A stretch of 64,000 bases of DNA from Thereva unica (GCA_949987705.1 OX465286.1:14831676-14895675); one strand, 5' to 3'. Counted from the stretch's first letter, positions 44,721-55,643 are shown. The notes: generated by a model from the letters alone, not told the origin. A program made the numbers and translations.

Positions 44721-45013
44721 ATCAGTAATTCCATGGTCGATAATAGACGGAATGTTGGTGTTAAAGCCAATTACGTGTAAAGTCTTCAATCGTAAGAGGA
44801 AGAAGAAACCCAATGAATCAAAACTACCCCAAAACGTTCCTAATTAAAACACGTATTTTACTGGACTGTTATAAAGCCGGGAATACACATGTCTTAAAAA
44901 TAGATAAGTAGCTTGCATGCTTGAAAATGGCATATGCCAGTAGATAGTGCAACAAGGATACACTTGCCAGTGAAATGGCATGCCTTAAACCAATTCTGTT
45001 TGGTGGCATGCCT

Positions 45014-45503
45014 GTAACCCGGTGTCTCCACGAGACAGAAATCTTTCAGATATCTTTGCTGGCATTTCCAGATTGCATGAAAATGTTTCGTGGAGACTAC
45101 TATGGCAGGACAGAAACATATGGCAAGACGGCTACGTCTCGAAACATGTTTTGGCATTGCCGTCTTGACATCTTTCAAATTTTTCGAAAATTAAAATGGC
45201 GGGAATTGAAGTTTGATACAAAAGCAATTGTTAGCGGTATTAAATATATTTATAAAATTAGTGAAAATTATGAAATAAAATAATAATGGATTTTTTTAAA
45301 TAAATTTGCTTTGTTTGTACTCATTATAAATACTTTCACCACTGACATAGTGTGACTTTCACAGTATGACAGTTGTCAAATAATGAAATGTTAAAACTTC
45401 AGTCCTGCCAGAAGTGCCCAGTCAAAAATAAATGTTTGTTCGATTCCATCTGGAAAGACAGAAATGTCTGGCTGACATCTGTCTCGTGGAGACACGGGGT
45501 AAC
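45014..45503. mobile_element. Nested inverted-repeat element 1
   Basis: 'ccggtgtctccacgagacag' near 45,018 and its near-complement 'ctgtctcgtggagacacgg' near 45,479-45,498 bound a non-coding segment. The duplication is uncertain (possibly GTAAC). Confidence 0.65.
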
Positions 45504-45959
45504 TACCAAAAGACAATACATGTGCCATTGATTAAACCAGTTTAAATTAATAATGGAAATTTCGCGAAGTGAACTAAATATTGTTACTTTCAACGCAATG
45601 CATTACGAAACATCTTAGGAAACGAAATTTGGTGGGGAAAGTGGTCACCTTTCACCAAACCGTTAAACCTTTCATTTTAGTTTTCATATTTTGTATTGTT
45701 AGATTGGAGTCACTCATATCTTCCATAATTTTACGATAGGCGTTTTCTCGAGATATTGTTTTTTTTGAGGGAGGAAACTTCGAATTCCACAGACTTTCAT
45801 AATCTCGGTATAAACTAATAAATTTAATAGTTTTCTCATCTTAACCCCATATAAATCACGATTCCATCGCCACGGCATTTCCAGATGACCTGGTGCGTTC
45901 ATACGTGCTATTAGATGTGCCACTTAAAATTCTAATTAAGTTCCACCACACATTGGGCT

Positions 45960-46278
45960 GGCATACACGGATCGTAATATCAACACCAAAAAACCGGTTT
46001 TTTATGATACTCGGCGTACATGGGTATTTATTTTACCGAGAGTAACTTTATTATCCCTACACGGAATATCTATGTGCGCACAACCCGAGCGCGAATAACA
46101 AAGAGATAATGTCAATATCAGACCCAAAGAAGAAGAAGATAAGAAGAAACATTTGTGCATGCGTTAGTTTTCACGCCAAAAATTTCTGTTCAAAAAGTTG
46201 CAACAACTTTCTCTCTTCCTTTTGCCCCTCTGTCCTGGAAACCGGTTTTTAGTCTTGACGTTATGATCCGTGTATGCC
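45960..46278. mobile_element. Nested inverted-repeat element 2
   Basis: 'ggcatacacggatc' (45,960-45,973) and 'gatccgtgtatgcc' (46,265-46,278) are perfect inverted repeats, with 'aaaaaccggttt' as a further inner pair. Non-coding. Confidence 0.7.
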
Positions 46279-46439
46279 ATCCCATTGCATGCCAAAAAAT
46301 CAAATGCTGTGCAATTTCCATGCATGCCTCCTAAAAGCATGCTTTTTCATAAACACACATGATAGTATGTATGTCTTATATGCAAGCTCCTTGCATGCCA
46401 TTGTGCAAGTTACGGGCATGTGTATTCCCGGCTTAAAGT

Positions 46440-47070
46440 TCACACCGCCCCAGTTCGAATTTACATTATTTTAATTTAAGCAAAATTTATCTGCGCACAC
46501 TTCAATACTAGCCGATCATCTCTCATCTTGAGATGCTTAATTATAAAAAATTATAAGATAGTTAGCAGCTCTCCGTTCTTACTTATAATTACAATTTTTT
46601 TCTTTTTGATAAAAATAGAAATTTCAAAACTAATTTATTTTAACAATAGAATACATATAAAAGAATATTGACACTTCTATACTCGATTTGAAGAAAAAAT
46701 ATTATTAAACCGAAAAGTAAAAAAAAAAATGATATCCAAAATTATTATATAACGAAAAGAACTATAGCTGTGCGTGCATCACGCAACTATTATATGTTTG
46801 TATTGGATGTTTTATGTATGTATGTAAATTTTCAAAACAAAACTAAAAATGGATAATATTTTTTAGGTGTGCATGGCTTTTTATTATTATTATTATTATT
46901 ATTGTTATGACAACAAAAAATATTTACCAAAAAGAACCTTAATTAGAGACAATTTGAATAGCAGTTATACAGAATGGCCTTGGTCGTCGTCAATGGGAAG
47001 CTTTGTATGTATCTACATATATATATATATATATGTATATCTTAAAACAAGGTAAGGATTTTGATTTATA
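46440..47070. other. AT-rich non-coding stretch with a (TAT)n run
   Basis: No gene recognised. An ATT/TAT trinucleotide run lies at about 46,881-46,903 and a short TA run at about 47,019-47,033. Confidence 0.5.
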
Positions 47071-47918
47071 TACAGTAGACTCGCGGTAGCGTGAACTAAT
47101 AAAAACGTTTTCATCCCGACCTTATCGGGCTCATTTTTAAATTCTTTTATTTAACTTACACTGTGTGTCGTCAAATCTTGTAAGTTAAATTTGACCCATT
47201 TCCCGGTTTCGGAGAGAGCTGAAATTTTGCATACACGTTTAGTTTGGATGGCAATGCAATCTGACCATTTTGTAAAAATATCCAGATGGCGGTTCCAAAA
47301 TGGCGGCCGATTTTTGAAATTGTGCTCCGCGGTCCTCTGACATGGGTATCAAATGAAAGGATATGACAGGTAGAACACAATTAGCTATGTGGCATCATTC
47401 CAAATTCAAAATGTCGGCCAACACAAAATTGCGGAAAGCTTATAATAGACTAAAAAGTAGAAAATATAACCGATCAACTTCTAATTTTGCACACACTCGT
47501 AGTTCGCGTGATAATTAATATGTATGCATGATGAGATGAATAGTTGAGTTAAGGGTGAATTGAAAATAAAGAGAGCAGTACAGATTACAAAAAATCACAA
47601 ACCAAACACAGAGATGCTGCTGTCAACTACTCAACTACTGAACTCATGTCCGTATGCATAATTTCAACTCAACCCCGGTAGCAGAGCTGAGTCGAGCTCA
47701 GTCGACCTTAACTCAGCTCGACTCCCGTTTACATGTAGTTAGACTTGGGCTCAACCTGAGTTCAACTCATCATGTATAAGTGACACGGAGTCTTCTTCTC
47801 GAATTAAAACGGACGATTATATAAAAAAACGATTTATTTCTAAAACGAACAAAAAGCAAAACAAAACAGTATTTCCACAAAAATATATCGAACACGAATA
47901 TGTATACGGAGGTTTTTT

Positions 47919-48482
47919 TTAAGAGTTCACGCCGGCGTCTCTGTCTCGACTGTCTTTCGCTTCTTCTTCCTTCTCGCCGTCATCAACGCTGTCTGAGCCA
48001 CGAACTGAGAAGAGGGTAGTGTTACCGGATCGCATCGGCGCGTGACAGTTCGGCCCTTCCTGACTAGAAGACGTCCCGGCTTCATCGAGTTCCTCGTCCT
48101 CTTCTGTATCCTCGGCCTCTGGGGATGTTGGATACCATGGTTTTAGCTTATCCGACGCGTAGATTGAACAAAACCGGCGCTGGGTTCTTTGCTGACCTGG
48201 TAAATCTTCCACTAAATATCGATCCTTGCCGATAACTTTGGTTATAATGTAGGGACCGCGGTACCTAGGCTCTAGTTTCTTCGAGTCTCCCGTAGCACTC
48301 GGCTGATTCTCCAGAACGACCAACTGACCCTCCGCATATAGGGTTGGTGTCTTATGTGTACGGTCGAATCGCGCCTTCCATTTTTCACGAGCTAATTTAA
48401 TTCTATTGGCGGCCTCGGCGCGCCTTTTGGTCATTGGTTGGTTGTCTAAGATCGGTTCACCATCTTGCAAAACTCTTAGCAA
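47919..48482 (-). pseudogene. gypsy integrase C-terminal part, separated by a frame break
   Basis: Continues the integrase: 'IKLAREKWKARFDRTHKTPT' and 'LEPRYRGPYIITKVIGKDRY' (the GPY/F module). A low-complexity acidic tail then reads into the 3' LTR. A stop right at the end of the upstream frame (48,484) separates the two. Confidence 0.85.
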
Positions 48483-48483
48483 T

Positions 48484-49587
48484 TTATTTTGCGGTCACGT
48501 CTCGAAGTCGAAAATCGAATATTATTTCGTGTGGGCTATACCCGGTGGTCGCGTTTCTCTGAGTATTCAAGGCCCATTGTAACTCTCGGAGATTTTTATC
48601 CCATTCTTTCGGATTATCTGTCGTAGTTCGTATGTAGTTTACAACGGATTGATTCATTCGTTCCACTTGTCCGTTGGCCCTTGGGGTTCGGACAGCTACC
48701 TTTACATGCTTGATGTTGTTGTCACAATATCCCTCGAAGAGTTTTGAGGTAAACGCTGCACCTCGATCTGTGATAATTTTCTTTGGTAGTCCGAAATAAG
48801 TAGTGAGCTCATTCAACAGGGTTATTACTAGTCGGGTAGTAGTTTGCTTCGTTGCCTTTACCACTACATACTTACTAAATTGGTCGGTCACAACGATTAT
48901 ATATACATTTCCAGATTTGGATCGGGGAAAATGACCAAGGTGGTCTATGTGCAGGACTGTAAATGGTATAGGTTGAACCTCCTCGTAGTACATCTCTCCT
49001 AGAAGGAGAGAACCCTGTCCCGGGGTTCGTTTGTGGTAACAACACTCGATACATCCGTTGACATATTGCTTTACATATTTTCTAAGCTTTGGGAACCAAA
49101 AATTCTCTGTAATGCGTTGTAGTGTTTTTTCTATCCCGAAGTGGCCCATATCATCGTGATATGATTGGACTATTTTCCATCGTACTGCAGTTGGGACAAC
49201 GAACTTAATCTTATCGCCATCCTTTCGGTATAATCGACTATTACGGATACAGTATTCTTTACGGAATTGCGTTTTTTTCTCTGATTTTTCTTCTCTACCT
49301 GCCGAACCTTCGCTATCTGGGACCTGATGTATTGTCGCAGTCGCTGGGGAAGTTCCCATCTTTCTTAACATTTCTTTTATCGCACCGAGCTCTTCCCGCA
49401 GAGTTATAAGTTCATCACTTGTGTCCGGAATATCCTCTATTGCTTGCACCTCAATTTCCTCCGTATCGCAGTGTGCGACCAATCGTGCGACGAGCTCTGC
49501 TTTTGTTCCTGTCGTGGGTAGACCTACACTCGCGAGGGTTGCTTTCAGCTGGACTTTCGTTAATTTTTCTATTTTCATCATTTTCAC
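48484..49587 (-). CDS. SAP-like domain fused to gypsy integrase
   Basis: The 367-codon frame begins with a SAP-type DNA-binding motif (about residues 5-40: 'LTKVQLKATLASVGLPTTG', 'KAELVARL'), then a coiled-coil-like acidic segment. It then jumps to the integrase zinc-binding region (about 155-195: 'VRWKIVQSYHDDMGHFGIEK', 'CIECCYHKR') and catalytic core (about 220-350: 'LHIDHLGHFPRSKSGN', 'TDRGAAFTS', 'NGQVERMNQSVVNYI'). The D, D and E positions are kept. The SAP part probably belongs to the Gag N-terminus of the parent element; the fusion results from the internal deletion. It overlaps in a different frame with the downstream C-terminal frame. Confidence 0.88.
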   Translation of the reverse strand: MKMMKIEKLTKVQLKATLASVGLPTTGTKAELVARLVAHCDTEEIEVQAIEDIPDTSDELITLREELGAIKEMLRKMGTSPATATIHQVPDSEGSAGREEKSEKKTQFRKEYCIRNSRLYRKDGDKIKFVVPTAVRWKIVQSYHDDMGHFGIEKTLQRITENFWFPKLRKYVKQYVNGCIECCYHKRTPGQGSLLLGEMYYEEVQPIPFTVLHIDHLGHFPRSKSGNVYIIVVTDQFSKYVVVKATKQTTTRLVITLLNELTTYFGLPKKIITDRGAAFTSKLFEGYCDNNIKHVKVAVRTPRANGQVERMNQSVVNYIRTTTDNPKEWDKNLRELQWALNTQRNATTGYSPHEIIFDFRLRDVTAK

Positions 49588-50464
49588 GCAAAATTCTCGA
49601 TAAATTCGTTCACGGAAAATCTATTATTATTGTTTAATTTTTTTTTTTAAAAGAACTTTCTTCAAAGGCGAAACAGACGAGAAAAAAATCACGTCCGTGG
49701 ATAACCTCGCGTAGATGGAAAAAAAATAAGTTTTACCGGGAAATTCGTTTACGGAATCTTCAAATTTTACGTGTTGCAATTTTATACCCGAATTGTGAAA
49801 TAACACAAAATGGCGGCGTCGTTTTCCGTATTCGTAATTTTATTATTTTTTTTTCGGCATGCACGATTCGCTTTATCCCACTTCTGAAACTGACACGGAG
49901 TCTTCTTCTCGAATTAAAACGGACGATTATATAAAAAAACGATTTATTTCTAAAACGAACAAAAAGCAAAACAAAACAGTATTTCCACAAAAATATAGCG
50001 AACACGAATATGTATACGGAGGTTTTTTTTTAAGAGTTCACTCCGGCGTCTCCGTTTCGACTGTCTTTCGCTTCTTCTTCCTTCTCGCCGTCATCAACGC
50101 TGTCTGAGCCACGAACTGAGAAGAGGGTAGTGTTACCGGATCGCATCGGCGCGTGACATAAGTAGGTACTAAATGCAATCTGACCTTTTTGTGAAAAAAT
50201 CAAGAAGACGGTTTCAAGATGGCGGCCGTTTTTGCAATTGTGTTCGTTCCACCGAACCCACGACATGGGTATCAAATGAAAGAGTACGGCAGGTGCAATA
50301 CAGTAAGCTATGTGACGTAATTTTAAATCTAATAGAACCGTCATCATAAAATGGCGGAATACATATAATAAACTAAAAAGTAGAAAATAAAGTGAATGGT
50401 TAAAGAAATTTTTTTAAACAAATTCTTTTAATTAACTAAAAAATGTACTGAAAAGTAAAAAATA

Positions 50465-50870
50465 CAGTGCACGAAATTAATTTGAAGACACCACTTTTCC
50501 CAACTTTGAAGTTCCGTTATGTAAAAACTAAGGATTTCTATGAGTTACCAAAAATATCAAAATTTAGGGAATTTTGTGTAGATTGGTCCTGGTATCAAAA
50601 ATTTCCCGTTTTTTCATGAAATAGAGAAATAGAGGAGTGTCTTTAAATTAATTTCGCATAATTTCGCATTTCCAAGGCATAATTTTAGAAGTTTGCTCAA
50701 ATTTACCGCTCTTCTTCTAAAATTCCATATAAAAAACGGAATATTTTTGAAACGAAGACGAATCTACACAAAAATCCCTGAATTTTGATATTTTTGGTAA
50801 CTCATAGAAATCCTTAGTTTTTACATAACGGAACTTCAAAGTTGTGTCTTCAAATTAATTTCGTGGACTG
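50465..50870. mobile_element. mariner/Tc1-type MITE with long inverted repeats
   Basis: Ends cagtgcacgaaattaatttg and complement cagtccacgaaattaatttg open inverted repeats of about 110 bp. TA flanks both sides (50,463-50,464, 50,871-50,872). The homologous place in repeat M copy 1 (about 38,215) lacks it, an empty site confirming insertion. Confidence 0.9.
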
Positions 50871-51075
50871 TATGTAAAAGAAAGCGTGAAATTTCAATTT
50901 TAATGAAAAAGTTAATTAAAAGAATGGCGCATTTTTCATAAAAAAATTTTGTTAGAATTTTCTTCAAAGTGAATTGAGCAAAACAACAAGTTTAAATTAA
51001 TTTTTTTACTACGCCTTATAAATTAATACTACATAAAATATTAAATATATTGAAAAATAAAACAAAATTAAAAAT

Positions 51076-51255
51076 TGTAAGGTCCGAATTAGATAAAACA
51101 CCGTCCTTCCAATTAATAATAATACTTTTATTTAATCAACACGAGAAGCGTGCTCCACAGAACAGAACAGTAAAGAGTAGACTAAAGATTATATATATAT
51201 ACAAAAAAACAAAGTTTCTTTTCGTTAAGTTGCTATCTGAGAGTTGCCAGATTCA
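51076..51255 (-). repeat. copia 1 3' LTR
   Basis: 180 bp, TG...CA ends, paired with 55,644-55,819. Confidence 0.92.
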
Positions 51256-51265
51256 ATACTCCCCC

Positions 51266-51535
51266 TCAACTCTTCAGAATGAGTCCAATGGTTTTGCAAT
51301 GTTTTTCCAGTACGATTCCCGGAAGCGCTTTTGTCAGCATGTCACCAACTTGTTCCTTAGAGGTTATGTAGTGAAGTTCGACTTCCTTCTTCAAGATTTT
51401 TTCCCTTACGAAATGGTACTTTATATCTATGTGTTTGGTTCGTCTGTGATCTTCTGGATTGTGTCCAATTTGTATGCAACTTTTGTTATCTTCATAAATC
51501 TTCGTGGGTGCTGCATCAGAGTTAATTATCTTCAT
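51266..51535 (-). pseudogene. copia 1 RNase H C-terminal part
   Basis: 'TKIYEDNKSCIQIGHNPEDH', 'RTKHIDIKYHFVREKILKKE', 'VGDMLTKALPG' are the terminal blocks of copia RNase H. It continues from 'ALSTAEAEYIAL' just upstream (about 51,620-51,590). Confidence 0.9.
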
Positions 51536-51659
51536 GTCGTGAAGAAGTTTTCTTATCCAGATTGCTTCGCAGGTTGCTGCACATAGGGCGATATATTCAG
51601 CTTCAGCTGTCGAAAGTGCAATTGTAGCTTGCTTCTGACTTATCCAAGATACGGTGCAA

Positions 51660-51988
51660 CCATAGACCTTGTGGCGACAACAAGTCGAGAAAAATTCAGA
51701 TCCATGAAAGCATCAAAAAACCATGGATCCGCCCCCACCGTGATAACACCAAAACGGTTATCACGGGCTGAAATGGTCAACGCAAGAGATATGAGATCAG
51801 TTGTTATCAGTTATCACTAATCAATCGAAGAGTTAACTTTCCTCTCTGCCGCCGAGTTGTTGCCGTCGCATCTCGCTCCCAAAAAAACTGAAATCGTGAT
51901 TGGATTTATTTTTGAAAGTCCCGGGTCCCGCAATTATTATTATCACGTTCTAGTTACTTACGTATGTGATATACGGGCGAAGCCAAAA
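51660..51988. mobile_element. Insertion of unknown type in copia 1 RNase H
   Basis: About 330 bp interrupts the junction between 'RKSTTGYLFKVVE' and 'SWISQKQATIALSTAEAEYI'. It has an inner palindrome (gtgataac...gttatcac) but no clear end repeats or duplication. Confidence 0.55.
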
Positions 51989-52340
51989 GACATTCCACAA
52001 CCTTAAAGAGATATCCAGTAGTTGATTTCCTGTCATCATCCATTGCCCAGCTTGCGTCGACATATCCTGTCAAGCTCTCTTCGTTTTCATTTCGCTTGTA
52101 GGTTAACTTAAAATCCTTTGTATATTTAATGTACCGCAGAATCCTTTTCAGTTGATTCCATGCATCTTCATTTGGTTCGTGTTGTACTCTGCTTAGGTAG
52201 CTTATGGCGAAGCTAATATCAGGTCTCGTGCACAGCATTGCGTACATTAGACAGCCTATTAGTTGTTTATACGGTTTATTTAAATCTTCTCCCTTAGAAC
52301 GATTCAACCGATAATTTACGGGGTTTTTGTAGGATTGCAT
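51954..52340 (-). pseudogene. copia 1 RT C-terminus and RNase H start
   Basis: 'KPYKQLIGCLMYAMLCTRPD', 'AISYLSRVQHEPNEDAWNQL', 'LTGYVDASWAMDDDRKSTTG', with the RNase H aspartate block. Frameshifted from the upstream RT frame. Confidence 0.9.
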
Positions 52341-52804
52341 CCATCCATGCCAAAACGTTTTAATAGTGCTTTGCAGCAGCCTTTTTGCGATATTGTGAGT
52401 TCATCTTGTTCATCTAGATATTCTATCTTCATTCCCAAAAAATATGTCAGTCTTCCTAAATCTTTCATTTCGAACATTTGATTGAATTTTTCTTTTAGAA
52501 ATATTATTTCATCTTCGCTCTTTGAAGCAATAATAACGTCATCTACGAATATAAGTAGAAAGGTTGCATTTTCGAATATATTTCCTTTAATATAGAGGCA
52601 GTAGTCAGCATTAGATCTTTCGAAGTTTAATCCAGTAATGAAGTTATTAAATCTTTCGTTCCATGCCCTTGGTGCTTGTTTAAGCCCATATAATGGTTTG
52701 TTTAACTTACGTACCACGTCCTTGGTGAAGTTCGTTCCGTCCGGTAAGTACATATATAACTCTTCTTTCAAGACACCGTTTAAAAACGCGGTTTTTACAT
52801 CCAT
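52316..52804 (-). pseudogene. copia 1 reverse transcriptase core
   Basis: 'MDVKTAFLNGVLKEELYM', 'KPLYGLKQAPRAWNERFNNF', 'TFLLIFVDDVIIASKS' (catalytic VDD), 'TYFLGMKIEY'. The RT N-terminus is readable at 53,112-52,805 with stops ('WIFKIKRDADGNYQRYKARL'). No large deletion. Confidence 0.92.
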
Positions 52805-53111
52805 CTGGTGAAACTTGAGTCTGTGGTGAACACCTACGGCTAGTAGAACCCGTAATGTTGTTAACCTTGCAACTGGAGCAAAGGTTTCATGATAGTCTAT
52901 TCCCTTCTTTTGCTGAAAACCCTTTGCTACTAGGCGAGCTTTATATCTTTGATAATTTCCGTCTGCATCCCTTTTGATCTTAAATATCCATCTCGATCTG
53001 ATGATAGATTTCCCTTCAGGTTTTTTTTACAAGGTTCCATGTTCCGTTTAACTTATGAGCTTGCAGCTCTTCCTGTATAGCCTGCTTCCATTCATCTTTA
53101 TCTTTCCGTTG

Positions 53112-54359
53112 TTATATTTCTTCGAATGATTGAGGAACATCGTCCACATAGCTTTCCGCACACATTGCACTGCAGGCCATTTCATAGTCATTCATCCAAA
53201 TTGGTGCTTTTCTTTCACGAGTTGTTCTTGTTATCCCGGGTTCTCCTATTTCACATGTTTCATCTACATCTCCTTCGTGAATCTCACAGCTAACATTTGT
53301 TTCTTCTTTTTCTTCTTCTAGACCATCGTCTTGATGCCTTGTTGCTGGATTTAATTCATCTTGTTTGCTTGTGCCACGGTCAATTTCAACGGTGACCTGT
53401 TCCATTTCTTCTTTAGATGAATTAAAATTCTTTTCATCAAATATAATGTCCCGTCCAGTTATTACCTTTTCGTGCATAGGATCCCATAGTCGGTAGCCGT
53501 TTGGTGCATAGCCTACAAGATAACATTTTTTACTTTTTGACTCAAATTCACCTCTAAACATTTTGGGTATATGTAGATGAGCGACACAACCAAAGATCCG
53601 CAGCTTTGACACATTCGGCTTGTACCCGTACCACAATTCAGATGGTGTTTTTCTTTCCTTCGACGCTTTAGTTGTCCGCCTATTTAATACATAAGTTGCT
53701 GCTAACACAGCTTCATTCCACAGCATTTTGTCCAACTTTAAGTTTAATAGCATTGCTCTCGCCGTTTCCACTATTGATCTGTTCATTCTTTCTGCTTTGC
53801 CATTTTGTTCAGGGTTGTACGTCATCGTGTATTCCATACGAATGCCTTTCTTTGAACAAAATTCACGAAAGTCATTGTTGATGTATTCGGTTCCATTGTC
53901 TGATCTTAATCGAGATATTTTCCTTTCAAAGTGAGCTGTCACCATGGCTTCATATTCCTTAAACAGTTCAAGTACTTCTGATTTCCTTTCTAACAGGTAC
54001 GTCATAGTGAAATGTGTATAGTCGTCGATGAAGGTAACGAAGTAATTTTTGTTATTCCACGATGTAGGTGTAATTGGTCCACAAACATCTGTATGCACCA
54101 GTTCCAAAGGTCTTCTTGTTGAAGGATATTTTGATTTGTGGGGCAATTTTAATTGCTTATCTTCTATGCAATAAACGCACGTGTTTATGGTTTCAGACAA
54201 CTCATCTTTAATTCCAAAAACTATTTCCCGCCTTTTCATATATGCCAGGCTTTTTAAATTGACGTGTCCCAGCCTTTTGTGCCATAATTCTGTTGGGTTT
54301 ATTATTGTTGTTGCACTGTTTGCTATAGTATTTGAAGTATCCATTTCCAATTTAAACAT
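53112..54359 (-). CDS. copia 1 integrase open frame
   Basis: 415 codons: zinc-binding 'LWHKRLGHVNLKSLAYMKRR' and 'CVYC'; catalytic 'LELVHTDVCGPITPTSWNNK', 'SRLRSDNGTEYINNDFREFC', 'NPEQNGKAERMNRSIVETAR' with all three acidic positions; then the copia-specific 'KMFRGEFESKSKKCYLVGYA' block and an acidic linker to RT. Confidence 0.93.
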   Translation of the reverse strand: MFKLEMDTSNTIANSATTIINPTELWHKRLGHVNLKSLAYMKRREIVFGIKDELSETINTCVYCIEDKQLKLPHKSKYPSTRRPLELVHTDVCGPITPTSWNNKNYFVTFIDDYTHFTMTYLLERKSEVLELFKEYEAMVTAHFERKISRLRSDNGTEYINNDFREFCSKKGIRMEYTMTYNPEQNGKAERMNRSIVETARAMLLNLKLDKMLWNEAVLAATYVLNRRTTKASKERKTPSELWYGYKPNVSKLRIFGCVAHLHIPKMFRGEFESKSKKCYLVGYAPNGYRLWDPMHEKVITGRDIIFDEKNFNSSKEEMEQVTVEIDRGTSKQDELNPATRHQDDGLEEEKEETNVSCEIHEGDVDETCEIGEPGITRTTRERKAPIWMNDYEMACSAMCAESYVDDVPQSFEEI

Positions 54360-54385
54360 ACGATTTTCAGACTCAGCTTCCGCGA

Positions 54386-54934
54386 CTAATTTATTATTTT
54401 TATAAATCCTGCATCGTCTGTAAACCTAACTTCGAAACCTTGACTTGTTAGCCTTTTTACTGAAAGTAGATTTTCATTCAAATCTTTTGCGTATAACACA
54501 TTTTTAATTGTACACTTAATGATTTTATTTCCTACCTTTAGTGTTCCTATTAAGATACCCTTCTCAGTTGCAAATATGCAACTATTACATTTTGCAACAA
54601 TTATTTTTACAGGTGGATTTAGTTTTACGATATTATGTAACTGATCCTTTGTATTCACTATGTGTTCAGTTGATCCTGAGTCCAGAGACCATGATAGTGT
54701 TTCATTTTGTCTTCCTCTATTCCTCTTTACAGTTGATTCATGGTGAGATGCGAATGCGACTTCCCTAGCTTCGTGACACTTTCCGTCCGAGGATGTTTTA
54801 CAGTTCTGGTACCTGTCTACATTATATTTTCTGTCACTCTTTCCTGACTTTTGATTTTGATGCCACTTATTCTGATCACAATCTGCTCTTTTATGGCCCA
54901 TTTTCCCACACATGTGACACCTGTATTTAAACAC
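54386..54934 (-). pseudogene. copia 1 Gag zinc knuckle and protease
   Basis: CCHC knuckle CHMCGKMGHKRADC is followed by the protease active site 'WSLDSGSTEHIVNTKDQL'. It overlaps the Gag frame by a frameshift. Confidence 0.92.
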
Positions 54935-55509
54935 AGGGGCAGAGAATGCAGCTGGAGTTTTTCTTTCACTTCCTTTCTGGAGTGTCGCGATTCATCTTGT
55001 TTTAACTCCTCATCCAACAATTTTCCTTTTACGAATTCAATAGTGAGTTTTTCATCTTGTACTGTTTCCAGAGCTGTCACAATCATATCGTAGCTTTTTG
55101 GCAAAGTTAAGAATAGGTGGCAAATTGTATCCTCTGCTTCCATATTTGCACCACAATCCTTTAACTGTCGTATTATGGTATCGAACCTCAAAAAGTGACT
55201 ATCAAGTGTCGTATTCTCATCGTACTTTAATGTTAATAACTTCTTTCTCAACATTAACTGCGTAACAACTCCTTTTCTTTCAAAGGTTGAGGTTAGAGCT
55301 TTCCAGATTTCGAAAGAATTGTTTTTATCTTTTACTAATTCAAGATGTGCGTCGTCAATGCACTGGATAATCAATGATTTGCACTTTTTGTCTTTTGAGT
55401 CTTTTGTGTCTTTTTCTTCTGCTATACATGGCAAGAGGTTATGTTCATCCAACAGCACTTGCATGCGGTATTTCCAAATGTTGAAATTTTTTCCGTCAAA
55501 AACGGGCAT
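54817..55509 (-). pseudogene. copia 1 Gag
   Basis: 'FDGKNFNIWKYRMQVLLDEH', 'AHLELVKDKNNSFEIWKALT', 'FLRFDTIIRQLKDCGANME' form a UBN2/retrotran_gag_2-like domain. The frame shifts near residue 190 before the zinc knuckle. Confidence 0.92.
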
Positions 55510-55631
55510 TTTGTATTTTTCCTCCGATTTTGCTCATTTTTTCGTTTTAGCACTTCCAATTAATATGCTTTAATTTCAACACCCCTTTTTTAAAGAAATC
55601 TTTCCGAGTATTCTACCTAGTGAGCAACTAC

Positions 55632-55643
55632 GCTCTGCTACCA
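55632..55643 (-). promoter_or_regulatory. copia 1 primer-binding site (initiator tRNA-Met type)
   Basis: Immediately inside the 5' LTR the minus strand reads tggtagcagagc, complementary to the 3' terminus (including CCA) expected for insect initiator tRNA-Met. Confidence 0.85.

Larger units (their letters stand above)
44875..46433. mobile_element. PIF/Harbinger-like MITE with TAA duplication
   Basis: Terminal inverted repeats agccgggaatacacatg at both ends, flanked by TAA (44,872-44,874 and 46,434-46,436). The 3-bp TWA target is typical of PIF/Harbinger. Subterminal 'gcatgc' words abound. Two further inverted-repeat elements are nested inside. No transposase. Confidence 0.85.
47781..50158 (-). 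mobile_element. Ty3/gypsy retrotransposon, internally deleted, with LTR pair
   Basis: LTRs of 267-268 bp (47,781-48,047 and 49,891-50,158) begin tgacacggag and end gcgcgtgaca and are nearly identical. The flanks share TAAG (47,777-47,780 and 50,159-50,162), a 4-bp duplication fitting Ty3/gypsy integrase. A purine-rich tract (aggaaggg, minus strand, about 48,055-48,062) precedes the 3' LTR. Protease, RT and RNase H are absent, so this is a deletion derivative of recent age. Confidence 0.92.
47113..51075 (-). repeat. Composite repeat M, copy 2 (inverted, interrupted)
   Basis: Reverse-complement counterpart of the repeat at 38,100-40,667: 240-bp unit at about 47,220-47,465, 'gagttgag' MITE at 47,530-47,780, then the gypsy insertion (47,781-50,158), the second 240-bp unit at 50,159-50,395, and the A/T-rich block, with a mariner MITE at 50,465-50,870. 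It stops abruptly at the copia 1 LTR. Confidence 0.8.

Noticed and set aside
49419..49637. Plus-strand small proteins opposite the gypsy frame
   Set aside because: They are shadows of the SAP-integrase frame on the other strand.
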